A DNA stretch of 64,000 nt. It comes from Acidobacteriaceae bacterium TAA 166. Lineage in GTDB: Bacteria > Acidobacteriota > Terriglobia > Terriglobales > Acidobacteriaceae. The notes under the pieces are model-generated. The model was not told the origin of the DNA, searched no databases, and saw only the letters and a program-made list of their open reading frames with translations. Positions 35,616 through 45,100 of the stretch are shown here, one piece after another. The stretch is taken from NCBI GenBank assembly GCA_000421065.1, contig ATWD01000001.1, forward strand, positions 4,270,001-4,334,000, written 5' to 3'. A program made the position numbers and the translations under genes. Positions within the stretch are counted from its first letter, which is position 1; every line of letters starts with the position of its first letter.

Positions 35616-36989
35616 GTGAATCGCGGTCTGTTCTTCACCTTCTTTGCGCAGATCACCTTTGCCCTGGCGCTGGTGGCCGTGGTGACGCTGATGTGGCCGC
35701 GGGGGTGGGTTCTCGGCGCGATTCTGGTGCTTCTGGGGGGAGCCGGGGTGGCGGCGCTTCAATCGAGGACGCTGCGGCGGACGCTGGCTCCCTTTGAGGC
35801 GTCGGCGGCGGCGATCGGGACGGCGACAGTGGGGCTTCCGGAGCCGAGGTTCAGCGACTTCGACGGCCTGGCCAAGTCGGTCTCGCAGGCCTCGATGCGC
35901 GTGGACCGTCTGTTGGGCGAGGCCGCCGGCAGCCGCAGGGAGCTCGAGGCCATGATCGACAGCATGCAGGACGCCGTGGTCGCGGTCGATCCGGCGGGAC
36001 GGATCCAGTGGACCAACCAGAGGATGCAGCGGCTGATTCCGGGGACCTCGTTTTCGAGCGCCGTCCGGGTGGGTCATGCGTTGGTGCAGACGATTCGCGA
36101 CCCCGAGGTGCTGGAGTGCATGCGGATTGCGCTCGAGGACCGGCAGCTGAGCGAGCGGCGCACGACGTCGCTGCTGCCGGGCAAGATCTTCGAGGTGGCG
36201 GCCTCGCCGATGCCGGGCGGGGGAGCGGTGGCGGTGCTGCACGATATTACCCGGATCGAGCAGGTGGAGCGCACGCAGAGGGAGTTTGTGGCGAATGTAA
36301 GCCATGAGCTGCGCACGCCGCTGACCTCCATTACGGGGTACGTGGAGACGCTGCTGGATCATGAGGGTAATTTGAGCGCGCAGGCGCGGGAGTTTCTGAC
36401 CACGATCCATAAGAATGCGACCCGCATGAACCGCCTGACCGAGGACCTGCTGGTGATGGCGAGGGTCGAGTCGTCGGAGCAGGAGCTGCACCCGTCGGCG
36501 GTGCGGGCGGACCTTCTGGTCCGGGATGCGGTGCAGGCGATGAAGGGGATGCTGCAGGACGAGGAGGCGGTCCTCGAGGTGGGAGAGACGACCGACTGCG
36601 AGGTCTTCGCCGACCAGGACTCGATCGTGCAGGTGCTGAGCAACCTGATCGAGAACGCGATCAAGTATGGCAAGCCGAGGGCGGAGGAGCCGAGCCGGGT
36701 GGTGGTGAGCGCGAGGATGGTGAAGGATGAGGAGGCGGAGGGGGTGGAGTTCCGGGTGCGGGACTTTGGCCAAGGAATTGCTTCCGAACACCTGACCCGG
36801 ATCTTCGAGAGGTTTTACCGGGTGGACAAGGCGAGGTCGCGGGAGTCCGGAGGGACGGGACTGGGGCTGGCGATCGCCCGGCATGTGGTCGAGACGCAGG
36901 GGGGCACGATCCGTGCCGAGAGCGAGCTGAACCAGGGAAGCACCTTTATCTTCACACTTCCGAGGGCGGAGACGACCGCCGTTATCTAG
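35616..36989 (+). CDS. phoR: PhoR-type phosphate sensor histidine kinase
   Basis: This 457-residue protein starts from GTG, 15 bp after phoB. Two spans lie at about 10-27 and 30-47 with a very short loop, as in PhoR, which senses through PstSCAB and PhoU. A PAS domain (about 108-210) follows, then the H-box with His230 (NVSHELRTPLTS) and a HATPase core (NLIENAIKYG, VRDFGQGI, GGTGLGLAI). A complete pst-phoU set starts 110 bp downstream. Confidence 0.9.
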   Translation: MNRGLFFTFFAQITFALALVAVVTLMWPRGWVLGAILVLLGGAGVAALQSRTLRRTLAPFEASAAAIGTATVGLPEPRFSDFDGLAKSVSQASMRVDRLLGEAAGSRRELEAMIDSMQDAVVAVDPAGRIQWTNQRMQRLIPGTSFSSAVRVGHALVQTIRDPEVLECMRIALEDRQLSERRTTSLLPGKIFEVAASPMPGGGAVAVLHDITRIEQVERTQREFVANVSHELRTPLTSITGYVETLLDHEGNLSAQAREFLTTIHKNATRMNRLTEDLLVMARVESSEQELHPSAVRADLLVRDAVQAMKGMLQDEEAVLEVGETTDCEVFADQDSIVQVLSNLIENAIKYGKPRAEEPSRVVVSARMVKDEEAEGVEFRVRDFGQGIASEHLTRIFERFYRVDKARSRESGGTGLGLAIARHVVETQGGTIRAESELNQGSTFIFTLPRAETTAVI

Positions 36990-37101
36990 CTTGTTTTTCC
37001 TTGGTTTTCACTGGTATGTAACCTTGCGTTAACAATTCCCGATCACACTTAAATACATGCGTCCTATGTAGGCGCGCGTGGTTATTTTCCGAGGGGGAAG
37101 A

Positions 37102-38109
37102 GTGAAAAAGAACGTTCTTGCTGCTGTGGTTCTGGCACTGGCTGCTATGGGCGCCAGTGCACAAAATATTAACGGTGCGGGTGCGACGTTTCCGTATCCG
37201 ATCTATTCGAAGTGGTTCAATGAGTATGCTCAGCAGCATTCCGGAGTCAAGATCAACTATCAGTCGATCGGATCGGGCGGCGGGATTCGGCAGGTCTCGG
37301 ACGGGATTGTGGACTTTGGAGCGACCGACGGCCCGATGAGCGACGAGCAGATCGCCGGCGCCAAGGTGAAGACTCAGCACATTCCGACGGTTCTGGGCGC
37401 GGTGGTTCCGGTGTACAACCTTCCTGGCGTCAGCAAGGACCTGAACTTTTCGGGCGACGTGATCGCCGACATCTACCTGGGCACGATTACCAAGTGGAAC
37501 GATTCGCGCATCGCGAAGGACAACCCGGGCGTGAGCCTTCCGGACAAGCCGATCCTTCCGGTCTATCGTTCGGATGGAAGCGGTACGACGTACATCTTCA
37601 CCGACTATCTGTCGAAGGTGAGCCAGGACTGGACGAGCAAGGTGGGCAAGAACACCTCGGTGAAGTGGCCCACGGGAATCGGCCAGAAGGGCAATGAGGG
37701 CGTGGCCGGGATGGTTCGCCAGTCGCCTTACGCCTTCGGCTATGTCGAGCTGATCTACGCGCTGCAGAACAAGATGTCGTTCGGCTCGGTGAAGAACGCC
37801 TCGGGCAAGTTCGTGAAGGCCTCGACGGACGGCGTGACGGCTGCTGCCGCCGCTGCCGCCAAGACGATGCCGGCCGACTACCGCGTCTCGATCACGAATG
37901 CGCAGGGAGCGACCGCGTATCCGATCTCGAGCTTCACGTGGCTGCTGATACCGAAGAAGGGCAGCGACCCGGCGAAGACGAAGGCCCTGAAGGATTTTCT
38001 GGGATGGATGCTGGACCACGGCGAGAGCGAGGCTTCGGGCCTGAGCTACGCCTCGCTGCCCAAGCAGGTTCAGGACATGGTTCGCAAGACCATCGCTCAG
38101 ATCCAGTAA
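37102..38109 (+). CDS. pstS: PstS, periplasmic phosphate-binding protein
   Basis: This 335-residue protein starts from a GTG preceded by GAGGGGGA. A signal peptide runs to about 21 (AAMGASAQ). Phosphate-binding signatures are NGAGATFPYPIYSKWF, YQSIGSGGGIRQ, DFGATDGPMS and RSDGSGTTYIFTDYL. It captures phosphate for the PstCAB importer. The 112 bp upstream contain GTTAACAATT and CTTAAATAC stretches that might be PhoB sites, but no clear Pho box is visible. Confidence 0.95.
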   Translation: MKKNVLAAVVLALAAMGASAQNINGAGATFPYPIYSKWFNEYAQQHSGVKINYQSIGSGGGIRQVSDGIVDFGATDGPMSDEQIAGAKVKTQHIPTVLGAVVPVYNLPGVSKDLNFSGDVIADIYLGTITKWNDSRIAKDNPGVSLPDKPILPVYRSDGSGTTYIFTDYLSKVSQDWTSKVGKNTSVKWPTGIGQKGNEGVAGMVRQSPYAFGYVELIYALQNKMSFGSVKNASGKFVKASTDGVTAAAAAAAKTMPADYRVSITNAQGATAYPISSFTWLLIPKKGSDPAKTKALKDFLGWMLDHGESEASGLSYASLPKQVQDMVRKTIAQIQ

Positions 38110-38132
38110 TTCAAATGGATGTAGCAGCACAA

Positions 38133-38177
38133 GACCGGCCGCGTGCGATTCATGAAAAGGAGTTGCACGCGGCGGTC
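38133..38177 (+). terminator. stem-loop between pstS and pstC
   Basis: GACCGGCCGCGTGC pairs with GCACGCGGCGGTC (13-bp stem with one bulged G and an 18-nt loop), followed by TCTTCT. Its position fits partial termination or 3'-end protection, giving more PstS than channel subunits. Confidence 0.55.
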
Positions 38178-38237
38178 TCTTCTCCCCGGTAGAATGCACA
38201 CTGGAACTTCTGGCAGAAACGGATCGTCATCGATCGA

Positions 38238-39293
38238 ATGAGTATGGAATCAGAACACGGCGCAACAACGCCCGTTAAGCCTGCGGTCTCGCTTCCGCCC
38301 GCGACGGAGAGGACGTTGGCGGCACCGGCCGCGGCTCCCTCGCCGGTCCGGGAGTTTCTGAGCACGCGTGGCAGCGGCAAGATGGCGGACTCGACCTTTG
38401 CCGCCGTGATGCTGGCCTGCGCCTGTAGCATCTTTGTCATCGTCCTCTTTATCTTCTGGGTCCTGATTCAGAACTCCCGCCTGAGCCAGGCTGCCTTCGG
38501 CATGAAGTTCTTTACGCGGGAGGCGTGGGACCCGGTCTCGGGGGACTTCGGAGCTCTTCCGTTTATCTACGGCACGCTGATGACCTCGATTCTGGCGCTC
38601 ATCATGGCGGTGCCTCTGGCGCTGGGCGTGGCCATCTTCCTGACAGAGCTTTGCCCTCGTCCGCTGCGGGCACCGATCTCGTTTCTGACGGAGCTGCTGG
38701 CGGCGATTCCGAGCGTGGTCTATGGCCTGTGGGCGGTCTTCGTGCTGGTTCCGCTGATGCGCGATACGCTGGGGCCGTTCCTGGTGAAGACGCTGGGATG
38801 GACGGGGCTGTTCGGCGGGGCGAACTTCGGGGTGGGACTGCTGACGGCGAGCATCATTCTGGCCATCATGATTCTTCCGATCATTTCGTCGCTGACGCGC
38901 GACATCATGACGGCGGTTCCGAACAGCCAGCGCGAGGCGGTTCTGGCGCTGGGCGCGACGCGGTGGGAGATGATCCGGATCGGGGTCCTGCGCAACTCGC
39001 GGATTGGAATCGTCGGCGCGATCATGCTGGGGCTGGGGCGCGCTCTGGGAGAGACGATGGCGGTCACGATGGTGATCGGCAATCATCCGGATATCAGCAG
39101 GAGCCTGTTCGCCCCCGGCTATACGCTGGCCAGCGTGATCGCCAATGAGTTCTCGGAGGCGACGGGCGATCTTTACTACAGCGCGCTGATCGAGATAGGA
39201 CTGGCGCTGTTCCTGGTGACGATCGTGGTGAATGCGATCGCTCGATTGATGGTTTGGGCGGTGACGCGCGGCGCGCCGGCGAGGGTATCGTAA
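38238..39293 (+). CDS. pstC: PstC, phosphate ABC transporter permease
   Basis: This 351-residue protein has a hydrophilic N-terminal extension of about 55 residues and then six membrane spans. The binding-protein-dependent transport signature is VPNSQREAVLALGATRWEMI, and PLALGVAIFLTEL and SVVYGLWAVFVL are typical of PstC. Its stop overlaps the pstA start (TAATG). Confidence 0.94.
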   Translation: MSMESEHGATTPVKPAVSLPPATERTLAAPAAAPSPVREFLSTRGSGKMADSTFAAVMLACACSIFVIVLFIFWVLIQNSRLSQAAFGMKFFTREAWDPVSGDFGALPFIYGTLMTSILALIMAVPLALGVAIFLTELCPRPLRAPISFLTELLAAIPSVVYGLWAVFVLVPLMRDTLGPFLVKTLGWTGLFGGANFGVGLLTASIILAIMILPIISSLTRDIMTAVPNSQREAVLALGATRWEMIRIGVLRNSRIGIVGAIMLGLGRALGETMAVTMVIGNHPDISRSLFAPGYTLASVIANEFSEATGDLYYSALIEIGLALFLVTIVVNAIARLMVWAVTRGAPARVS

Positions 39294-40210
39294 TGAGCAC
39301 GCAACCGGTCTCTATGCAGCCGCTCCGGGATCCGCTTCAGGAGCCGCGCAAGCCTTCGCGCTCGAACGTCGCTCGCCGCAGCGCCATGGATTGGATCGTC
39401 TCGGGGCTGGCGATTCTGGCGACGCTGCTGGTTCTGGCTCCGCTGGCCGCCATCCTGTTCTACCTGGTCTATAAGGGGGCATCGTCGCTCAATCTTGCCT
39501 TCTTCACGCACGTCCCCGCGCCTGTGGGCGAGCAGGGTGGCGGCATGTCGAATGCGATCGTGGGCTCGGGCATCGTTCTGGCCCTGGCCAGCCTGATGGG
39601 GATTCCGGTCGGCATCGCGGCGGGGACGTATCTGTCGGAGTTTGGGCGCGGAACGTTTTTGGGGAATGCGATCCGGTTTACCGCCGATGTGTTGAACGGC
39701 GTGCCGTCGATCGTGATGGGCATCACGATCTACTCGATGGTGGTGAAGCCGCAGCATCACTATTCGGCGCTGGCGGGCGGGATTGCGCTGGCGATCATGA
39801 TGGTTCCGACGGTGACGCGCACGACCGAGGAGATGCTGGCGACGGTCCCGCACGCGGTGCGCGAGGCGGCGCTGGGGCTGGGGGTTCCGAAGTGGCGGAC
39901 GGCGATCTCGGTGAGCCTGCGGACGGCGTCGCCGGGCATCATCACCGGCTGCATGCTGGCGTTTGCGCGCGTGGCGGGCGAGACGGCCCCACTGCTGTTT
40001 ACGGCCTTCGGCAACCAGTTCTGGAGCTTCAACCTGAATGAGCCGATCGCGGCGCTGCCGCTGCAGATCTACGCGTATGCGATCTCGCCATATGACGAGT
40101 GGCACAGGCTGGCGTGGGCCGGGGCGCTGGTGCTGATTGTTCTGATCATGGTTTCGGTGACGCTGGTTCGCATCTTTGCCAACCGCGGCGTACTCAAGGG
40201 AGGAAGTTAG
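39293..40210 (+). CDS. pstA: PstA, phosphate ABC transporter permease
   Basis: This 305-residue protein starts at the ATG that overlaps the pstC stop by one base. It has six spans, the signature ATVPHAVREAALGLGVPKW, and the typical GVPSIVMGITIYSMVV and VAGETAPLLFTA segments. It pairs with PstC to form the channel. Its stop overlaps the pstB GTG start (TAGTG). Confidence 0.94.
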   Translation: MSTQPVSMQPLRDPLQEPRKPSRSNVARRSAMDWIVSGLAILATLLVLAPLAAILFYLVYKGASSLNLAFFTHVPAPVGEQGGGMSNAIVGSGIVLALASLMGIPVGIAAGTYLSEFGRGTFLGNAIRFTADVLNGVPSIVMGITIYSMVVKPQHHYSALAGGIALAIMMVPTVTRTTEEMLATVPHAVREAALGLGVPKWRTAISVSLRTASPGIITGCMLAFARVAGETAPLLFTAFGNQFWSFNLNEPIAALPLQIYAYAISPYDEWHRLAWAGALVLIVLIMVSVTLVRIFANRGVLKGGS

Positions 40211-40968
40211 TGGGAGCCGGCATTAAAGTGGAAGATCTGAACGCCTGGTATGGCTCGACGCATACGCTGCAGGATATCAACCTACACATTCCTGCCAACC
40301 ACGCGACCGCTCTCATCGGGCCTTCGGGCTGCGGCAAGTCGACCTTCGTGCGCTGCCTGAATCGCATGCACGAGACCAACCCGATCGCGCGCGCGACGGG
40401 CGTGGTGAAGATGGGCGATGTGGACATCTATCGCGATGCCTCGCCGGTCGAGATCCGGCGGCGCGTGGGCATGGTGTTTCAGCGACCCAACCCGTTTCCC
40501 ACGATGTCGATCTACGACAATGTGGTCAGCGGGCTGAAGCTGAACGGCTTCAGCAATCGCAGGGTTCTGGACGAGACGGTGGAGCGCTCGCTGAAACAGG
40601 CGGCGCTGTGGGAAGAGGTGAAGGACGATCTGAAGAAGAAGTCCGGAGCGTCGCTTTCGGGCGGTCAGCAGCAGCGTATGTGCATTGCGCGCGCCCTGGC
40701 GGTCGACCCGGAGGTGCTGCTGATGGACGAGCCGGCCTCGGCGTTGGACCCGGTTTCGACCTCGAAGATCGAGGACCTGATCTTTCAGCTGAAGAGTCAG
40801 TATACGATTGTGATCGTGACGCATAATATGCAGCAGGCCGCGCGGGTCGCCGAGAATACGGGATTCTTTTTGAACGGCAAGCTGGTCGAGTTCGACTCGA
40901 CGCACAAGATCTTCACCAACCCCAGCGACAAGCGGACCGAGGATTATATTACCGGGAGGTTTGGCTGA
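40210..40968 (+). CDS. pstB: PstB, phosphate ABC transporter ATPase
   Basis: This 252-residue protein starts from the GTG in TTAGTGGGAGCC, overlapping pstA by one base. Walker A is GPSGCGKST, followed by FVRCLNRMHE as in PstB. The Q-loop is FQRPNPFPTMS, the ABC signature LSGGQQQRMCIARAL and Walker B LLMDEPASALDP, with the switch His in VTHNMQQA. Its stop overlaps the phoU ATG (TGATG). Confidence 0.96.
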   Translation: MGAGIKVEDLNAWYGSTHTLQDINLHIPANHATALIGPSGCGKSTFVRCLNRMHETNPIARATGVVKMGDVDIYRDASPVEIRRRVGMVFQRPNPFPTMSIYDNVVSGLKLNGFSNRRVLDETVERSLKQAALWEEVKDDLKKKSGASLSGGQQQRMCIARALAVDPEVLLMDEPASALDPVSTSKIEDLIFQLKSQYTIVIVTHNMQQAARVAENTGFFLNGKLVEFDSTHKIFTNPSDKRTEDYITGRFG

Positions 40969-41639
40969 TGCGGGTGAAGTTCCATCAGAGCCTGGACGAG
41001 TTGAAGGAGAAGCTGCTGGTGATGGCCGGGATGGCCGAGCAAGCGATCCAGCGATCGATCGAGGCGTATCGCACGCGCGACATGAGCATCTGCGAGATGG
41101 TGTTGCACTCCGAGCCCGCGATCAATCGGCTGGAGCGCGAGATCGACCAGATGGCGCTGGATCTTCTGGCGATGGAACAGCCGATGGCGATCGATCTGCG
41201 CTTCATCCTGTCGGTGATCCGGATCAACGCGGACCTGGAGCGGGTGGGCGACCAGGCGGTGAATATCGCGATCCGGGTGAGGGAGATGGGGGCGTTTGCC
41301 AACATCGATCTGCCGGTGGATATCCCGAAGCTGGCGGAGCTGGCCTCGGCCATGGTGCGCAAGGCGCTGCAGGCCTTTATTGAAGGCAACGCCGAGATGG
41401 CGGAGACGGTCTTCGAGATGGACGACCAAGTGGATCGGATGAACGATGCCGCCTACTACGCCCTGAGCACGTTGATCCGGGAGAAGTCGGAGCTGACGCC
41501 GCAATCGTTGAATGCGTTGATCATTGCGCGCAACCTGGAGCGGGTGGGAGATCATGCGACCAACATCGCCGAGGACGTGATCTTCTGGGTGCGGGGAGCG
41601 GATGTGCGGCATCATGCTGCTCCGTTGCAGCGGTCGTAG
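40968..41639 (+). CDS. phoU: PhoU, phosphate-signalling regulator
   Basis: This 223-residue all-helical protein has two PhoU repeats. Each has the metal-binding E/DxxxD pattern (INADLERVGDQAVNIA and IIARNLERVGDHATNIAED). It links PstB to PhoR and restrains PhoB activation when phosphate is plentiful. It is the last gene of the pst run, and a family C double hairpin follows. Confidence 0.95.
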   Translation: MRVKFHQSLDELKEKLLVMAGMAEQAIQRSIEAYRTRDMSICEMVLHSEPAINRLEREIDQMALDLLAMEQPMAIDLRFILSVIRINADLERVGDQAVNIAIRVREMGAFANIDLPVDIPKLAELASAMVRKALQAFIEGNAEMAETVFEMDDQVDRMNDAAYYALSTLIREKSELTPQSLNALIIARNLERVGDHATNIAEDVIFWVRGADVRHHAAPLQRS

Positions 41640-41799
41640 GGCGGCCTTCAAGCCGGCCTCAATCTGGGTGGAATCGACGTTTTTCGTTCTGGGATTTGAA
41701 TCTTTGTCCTGCTCTCTTCTGTTGAATTCAGGTTTTGCTCGAATGTCCCGCTTGAAGGGGTGCCTGGTTGAGATCCTCGGGTTGCGTTCAGGGAAGGCA

Positions 41800-41870
41800 T
41801 ACCTCAGGGGCTAAAGCCCCTTTTGTTTTGTCCTCAAGAGAGGGCCAAGCCTAAAGGCTTGGCGTACCTA
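41800..41870. repeat. family C double-hairpin repeat, copy 1
   Basis: Two stem-loops lie in tandem: GGGGCTAAAGCCCC followed by a TTTTGTTTTG tail, and CCAAGCCTAAAGGCTTGG. The first would act as an intrinsic terminator for phoU. Confidence 0.75.
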
Positions 41871-41948
41871 GAAGCAGGAAGGCCAGATCTGCTTGGCGCC
41901 GCCCCTCTGATCGGGAGGATGACTTTGAGATTTGCTCCGGTCGGGAGG

Positions 41949-42006
41949 ATAATCGTGGAACATTCGCTGCGGCAGTGCCCAATCGTGGAGCATTCACTGC
42001 GGTAGT
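41949..42006. repeat. ~27-nt tandem repeat, 2 units
   Basis: AATCGTGGAACATTCGCTGC followed by GGCAGTGCCC is repeated as AATCGTGGAGCATTCACTGC with GGTAGTGC. Confidence 0.65.
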
Positions 42007-42117
42007 GCGAGGTCGAGTGGACTGGATTCGAGCTTTCCACCCATGTGCGCAAAACTTTCCACGCATGCGCTCGAGAGGACACTGTCATGGGTTCCGTTTA
42101 GCTCTGCAGGGGAGAAC

Positions 42118-45100
42118 TCATCCGGTCTTCAGCGGCCACCAGATCAGACTGGGGAGCATGGGGTAGTAGAGGGCGATGCGTACTTTGCTCCGGTCGATGC
42201 CGGGATCGAGTGTTTGCGTGTAGGTCTCGAGCTGGGGAGCGTACTTTTCGCGCTCGCGTGCGAGGAATTCCGCGTGGTCTCGGCCGGTGTGCTGGGTGGT
42301 TTTGTAGTCGATGATCCAGAGATGGTCTTCGCCCGGGGCGAAGGGCTCAGGGCCGGCTTGGAAGATACGGTCGAGGCGCACGCTGGAGAGGGTCTCGTTC
42401 CAGGAGACGAGGGCGTGCTCGCTGAAGGACTGCGGATGGTTGTGGAGGATCCAGCGGCCAGCGGGATCGTGAAGCGTATTGGAGAGGGCGCGCTGGACCT
42501 GGGGGACAAGGCGATCGATCGTCTGCGGGGGAAGGCCGCTGGAGCGAAGGATCGCGGCGATGCGGGGGGGCCATCCTTCGATCTCGTGTGCGAGGGTATC
42601 TGGAGCTGATTCGGCGATGAGGCGGGTGGAGAGGAGCTCCAACAGGGCGTGAATCGCGTTGCCGAAAGAACGCGCTTCGAAGGAGCCTTCGGGGCGTTCG
42701 AAGGGTTTGGATGCGGGAGGCGGATTGAGCGCAATGAGGAGCCGCGCCGGGTGGAGCGGACGCTCGAAGGAGAGCGGGAGGCGGTGGAGGATGGCGGGTT
42801 TGGGGTCTTCCATCCCAGCGAGCGAGCTCTCTGGGGACCTAGGCTCTCTCGCCTCAGCGAGCGAGCTCGCCGGGGGGCCCGGCTCTTCGGTCTCTGCTGC
42901 GAGCGAGGGGAGGATGAGGGTCTCGTTGGGAGTGGGCAGGACGATGACGGGGGCGATGAGGGGCCTGGCTTCGATCTGGACGTTGACGAAGTGGGGCTCG
43001 GCGACGGGCCAGGCGGACTGAAGGAGGCTGCCAGTGTTGTGACGGAGAGCGCCATTCTGATTTTGATCGGGAGTCGCGAAGAGGTGGAGCTCCTCGCGGG
43101 CGCGGGTGCAGGCGACGTAGAAGAGGCGGCGGTACTCGGCCTCTTCGCGTGAGCGCTGGATGCGGTTGAGCCAGAGATTGAGAGCCTCGGAGTCGCGGCC
43201 TTTGCCGGCGATGGGAGCGAGCAGGACGCGGGCGGAACGCTCGTCGGGGGAGGCGATCTCGTTCCAGGTGAGAAGGCGGCTGCGTCCGGCGCGGCTGCGT
43301 TTTTCGAGGCCGGGGACGAGGACGATGTCCCACTCGAGGCCCTTGGCGCCGTGCATGGTCATCAGATCGACGGCGCCGGGGACGGGAGGAGATTCAGCAT
43401 AGAGGGTGCGCAGGCGCTGGCGGAGCTGGGAGAGGTTGACGGGGCCGAGGCTCTCGAGATCGTCGAGCAGCTCGAAGTAGCGGCGGGCGTTGGTCTGCTG
43501 CTCGGGGGTGAGGGCGGTGTCGCCGCCGAGCGAGCGCCAGGTGCGTTCGACCCAGGGAGCGAGGGGAAGGCGGGAGTGTTGCGCGATGGCGGAGCGTAGG
43601 ACGGGCCAGATGCGGGCGAGACGCTGGCAGGTGGCCTCACTGAGATCGTGGCCGCGCTCGAGGATGAGCTCCTCGATGGTCCGGTCGAAGAGGAGGGGGT
43701 CGTCGGAGCCGGCGAGGAGGTGGAGCTCGGAGAGCTCGAGGCCGCACCAGGGGGCGCGCAGGGTGGCGAGCCAGGCGGTGCGGTCGGCGGGATGGAGCAG
43801 GGCGCGGCTGAGGGCGAAAAGGTCGAGGACCTCGGGGCGCTCGTCGAGGGACTCGATGTTGACGGCGCGGAAGGGGATGGAGGGCTCGCGCTTGAGCGCT
43901 GTGACGATCTCGTTGAGGTGGGGACGATTGCGCACGAGCACGGCGATCTTCCAGGGAGAGGTGCGGCCTTCGGGCAGGGGGCGGGCGCGGCCCTGCTCGA
44001 TGACCTTGCGGACCTCAGCGGCTTCGCGGCGGGCGAGCCTGCGGCGGGTGCGGCGGCGCTCTTCGACGTCGGGATGATGCGGGACGACCTGCGCGTGCCA
44101 GACGATGCTCTCGGACAGCTGCCCGGAGCGGTCCCGGATGGGGGAGGCGGCGACGTAGGGGGCGCTCTCGAGGTGGTCTTCGTCGATATGGGAGGGGAAG
44201 AGTTTGGAGAAGTCCTGGTTGAAGGACTGGACGAGGTCGCCCTGGGAGCGGAAGTTGGCGATGAGGCGGAGGCAGCCGAGGGAGAGGTCGCCGAGGCGCT
44301 GCTGCTGCATGGTGCGGATGAAGCGTTCGACGCGGGCCTGGCGGAAGAGGTAGATGGATTGTTTGGGGTCGCCGACGAGGAAGACGGTCTGGCTGCGGCC
44401 GTCCCAGCCCTGGGTCAGCAGCTGGATGAGCTCGTACTGGCTGGTGGAGGTGTCCTGCATCTCGTCGACGAGGATGTGCTGGAGGTGCAGTCCGACGGAG
44501 GTTTCGAGGGAGGCGGCGTCGGAGGCGAGGGCGGAGCGGGCGATGAGGCCGGGCTCGGTGAAGTCGGATTCGCCGCGCTCGGCGAAGACGATCTGGAGCT
44601 CGGCGAGGGCGCGGTAGAGGACGCGGAAGAGGGCTTTGGCGACGCGCCATTGCTCCTGCGGGTACTGCGCGGGTGGGAGCGCGGAGACGGACTGGATGAG
44701 GTCGAGGAGATCGTCGTGGTTGCGAAGCTGATCGACGAGCTCGTTAAGCCTTGTGGTCTGTTGCCTGGTGAGATGGAAGCCGATGTAGTTGCGATTGAAG
44801 CTGGCGCGCCAGCCGCCGGAGGGTTTGACCATCAGGTGCGCGAGGGCCTGCCAGTGTTCGAGGTCGGTGGCCGCGATGCCGGGAGAGCGGGTGAGGCCGG
44901 AGCAGACGGCGATGGGGTTGGGGTCGCCGTTGTAGCCTTCGTTGGAGGCGAGCTCGGCGGCGAGGTGGGAGAGCTGGTCGAGCAGGGGTGCGGGCATGCG
45001 ATTGGAGAGACGGGCCAGTTCGATGCAGATGGCGTCAGCAAGGGCGCGCTCGATCTGGGGGAGGACCACCGAGTCGAGGTAGTTCTCTTCGAGCATGCGG

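Larger units (their letters stand above)
41640..42117. other. convergent intergenic region, 478 bp
   Basis: It lies between phoU and the end of the addA-like gene. It holds a family C double hairpin (41800-41870) and two tandem copies of a ~27-nt unit (41949-42006). No gene is seen. Confidence 0.6.

Noticed and set aside
34887..36884. 665-codon minus-strand frame opposite phoB-phoR
   Set aside because: Antisense shadow rich in Arg, His and Leu with no recognisable domain.
37012..37075. Pho box upstream of pstS
   Set aside because: GTTAACA- and CTTAAAT-like stretches occur, but the 11-bp direct-repeat spacing expected for PhoB/PhoP sites is not met clearly enough to call it.
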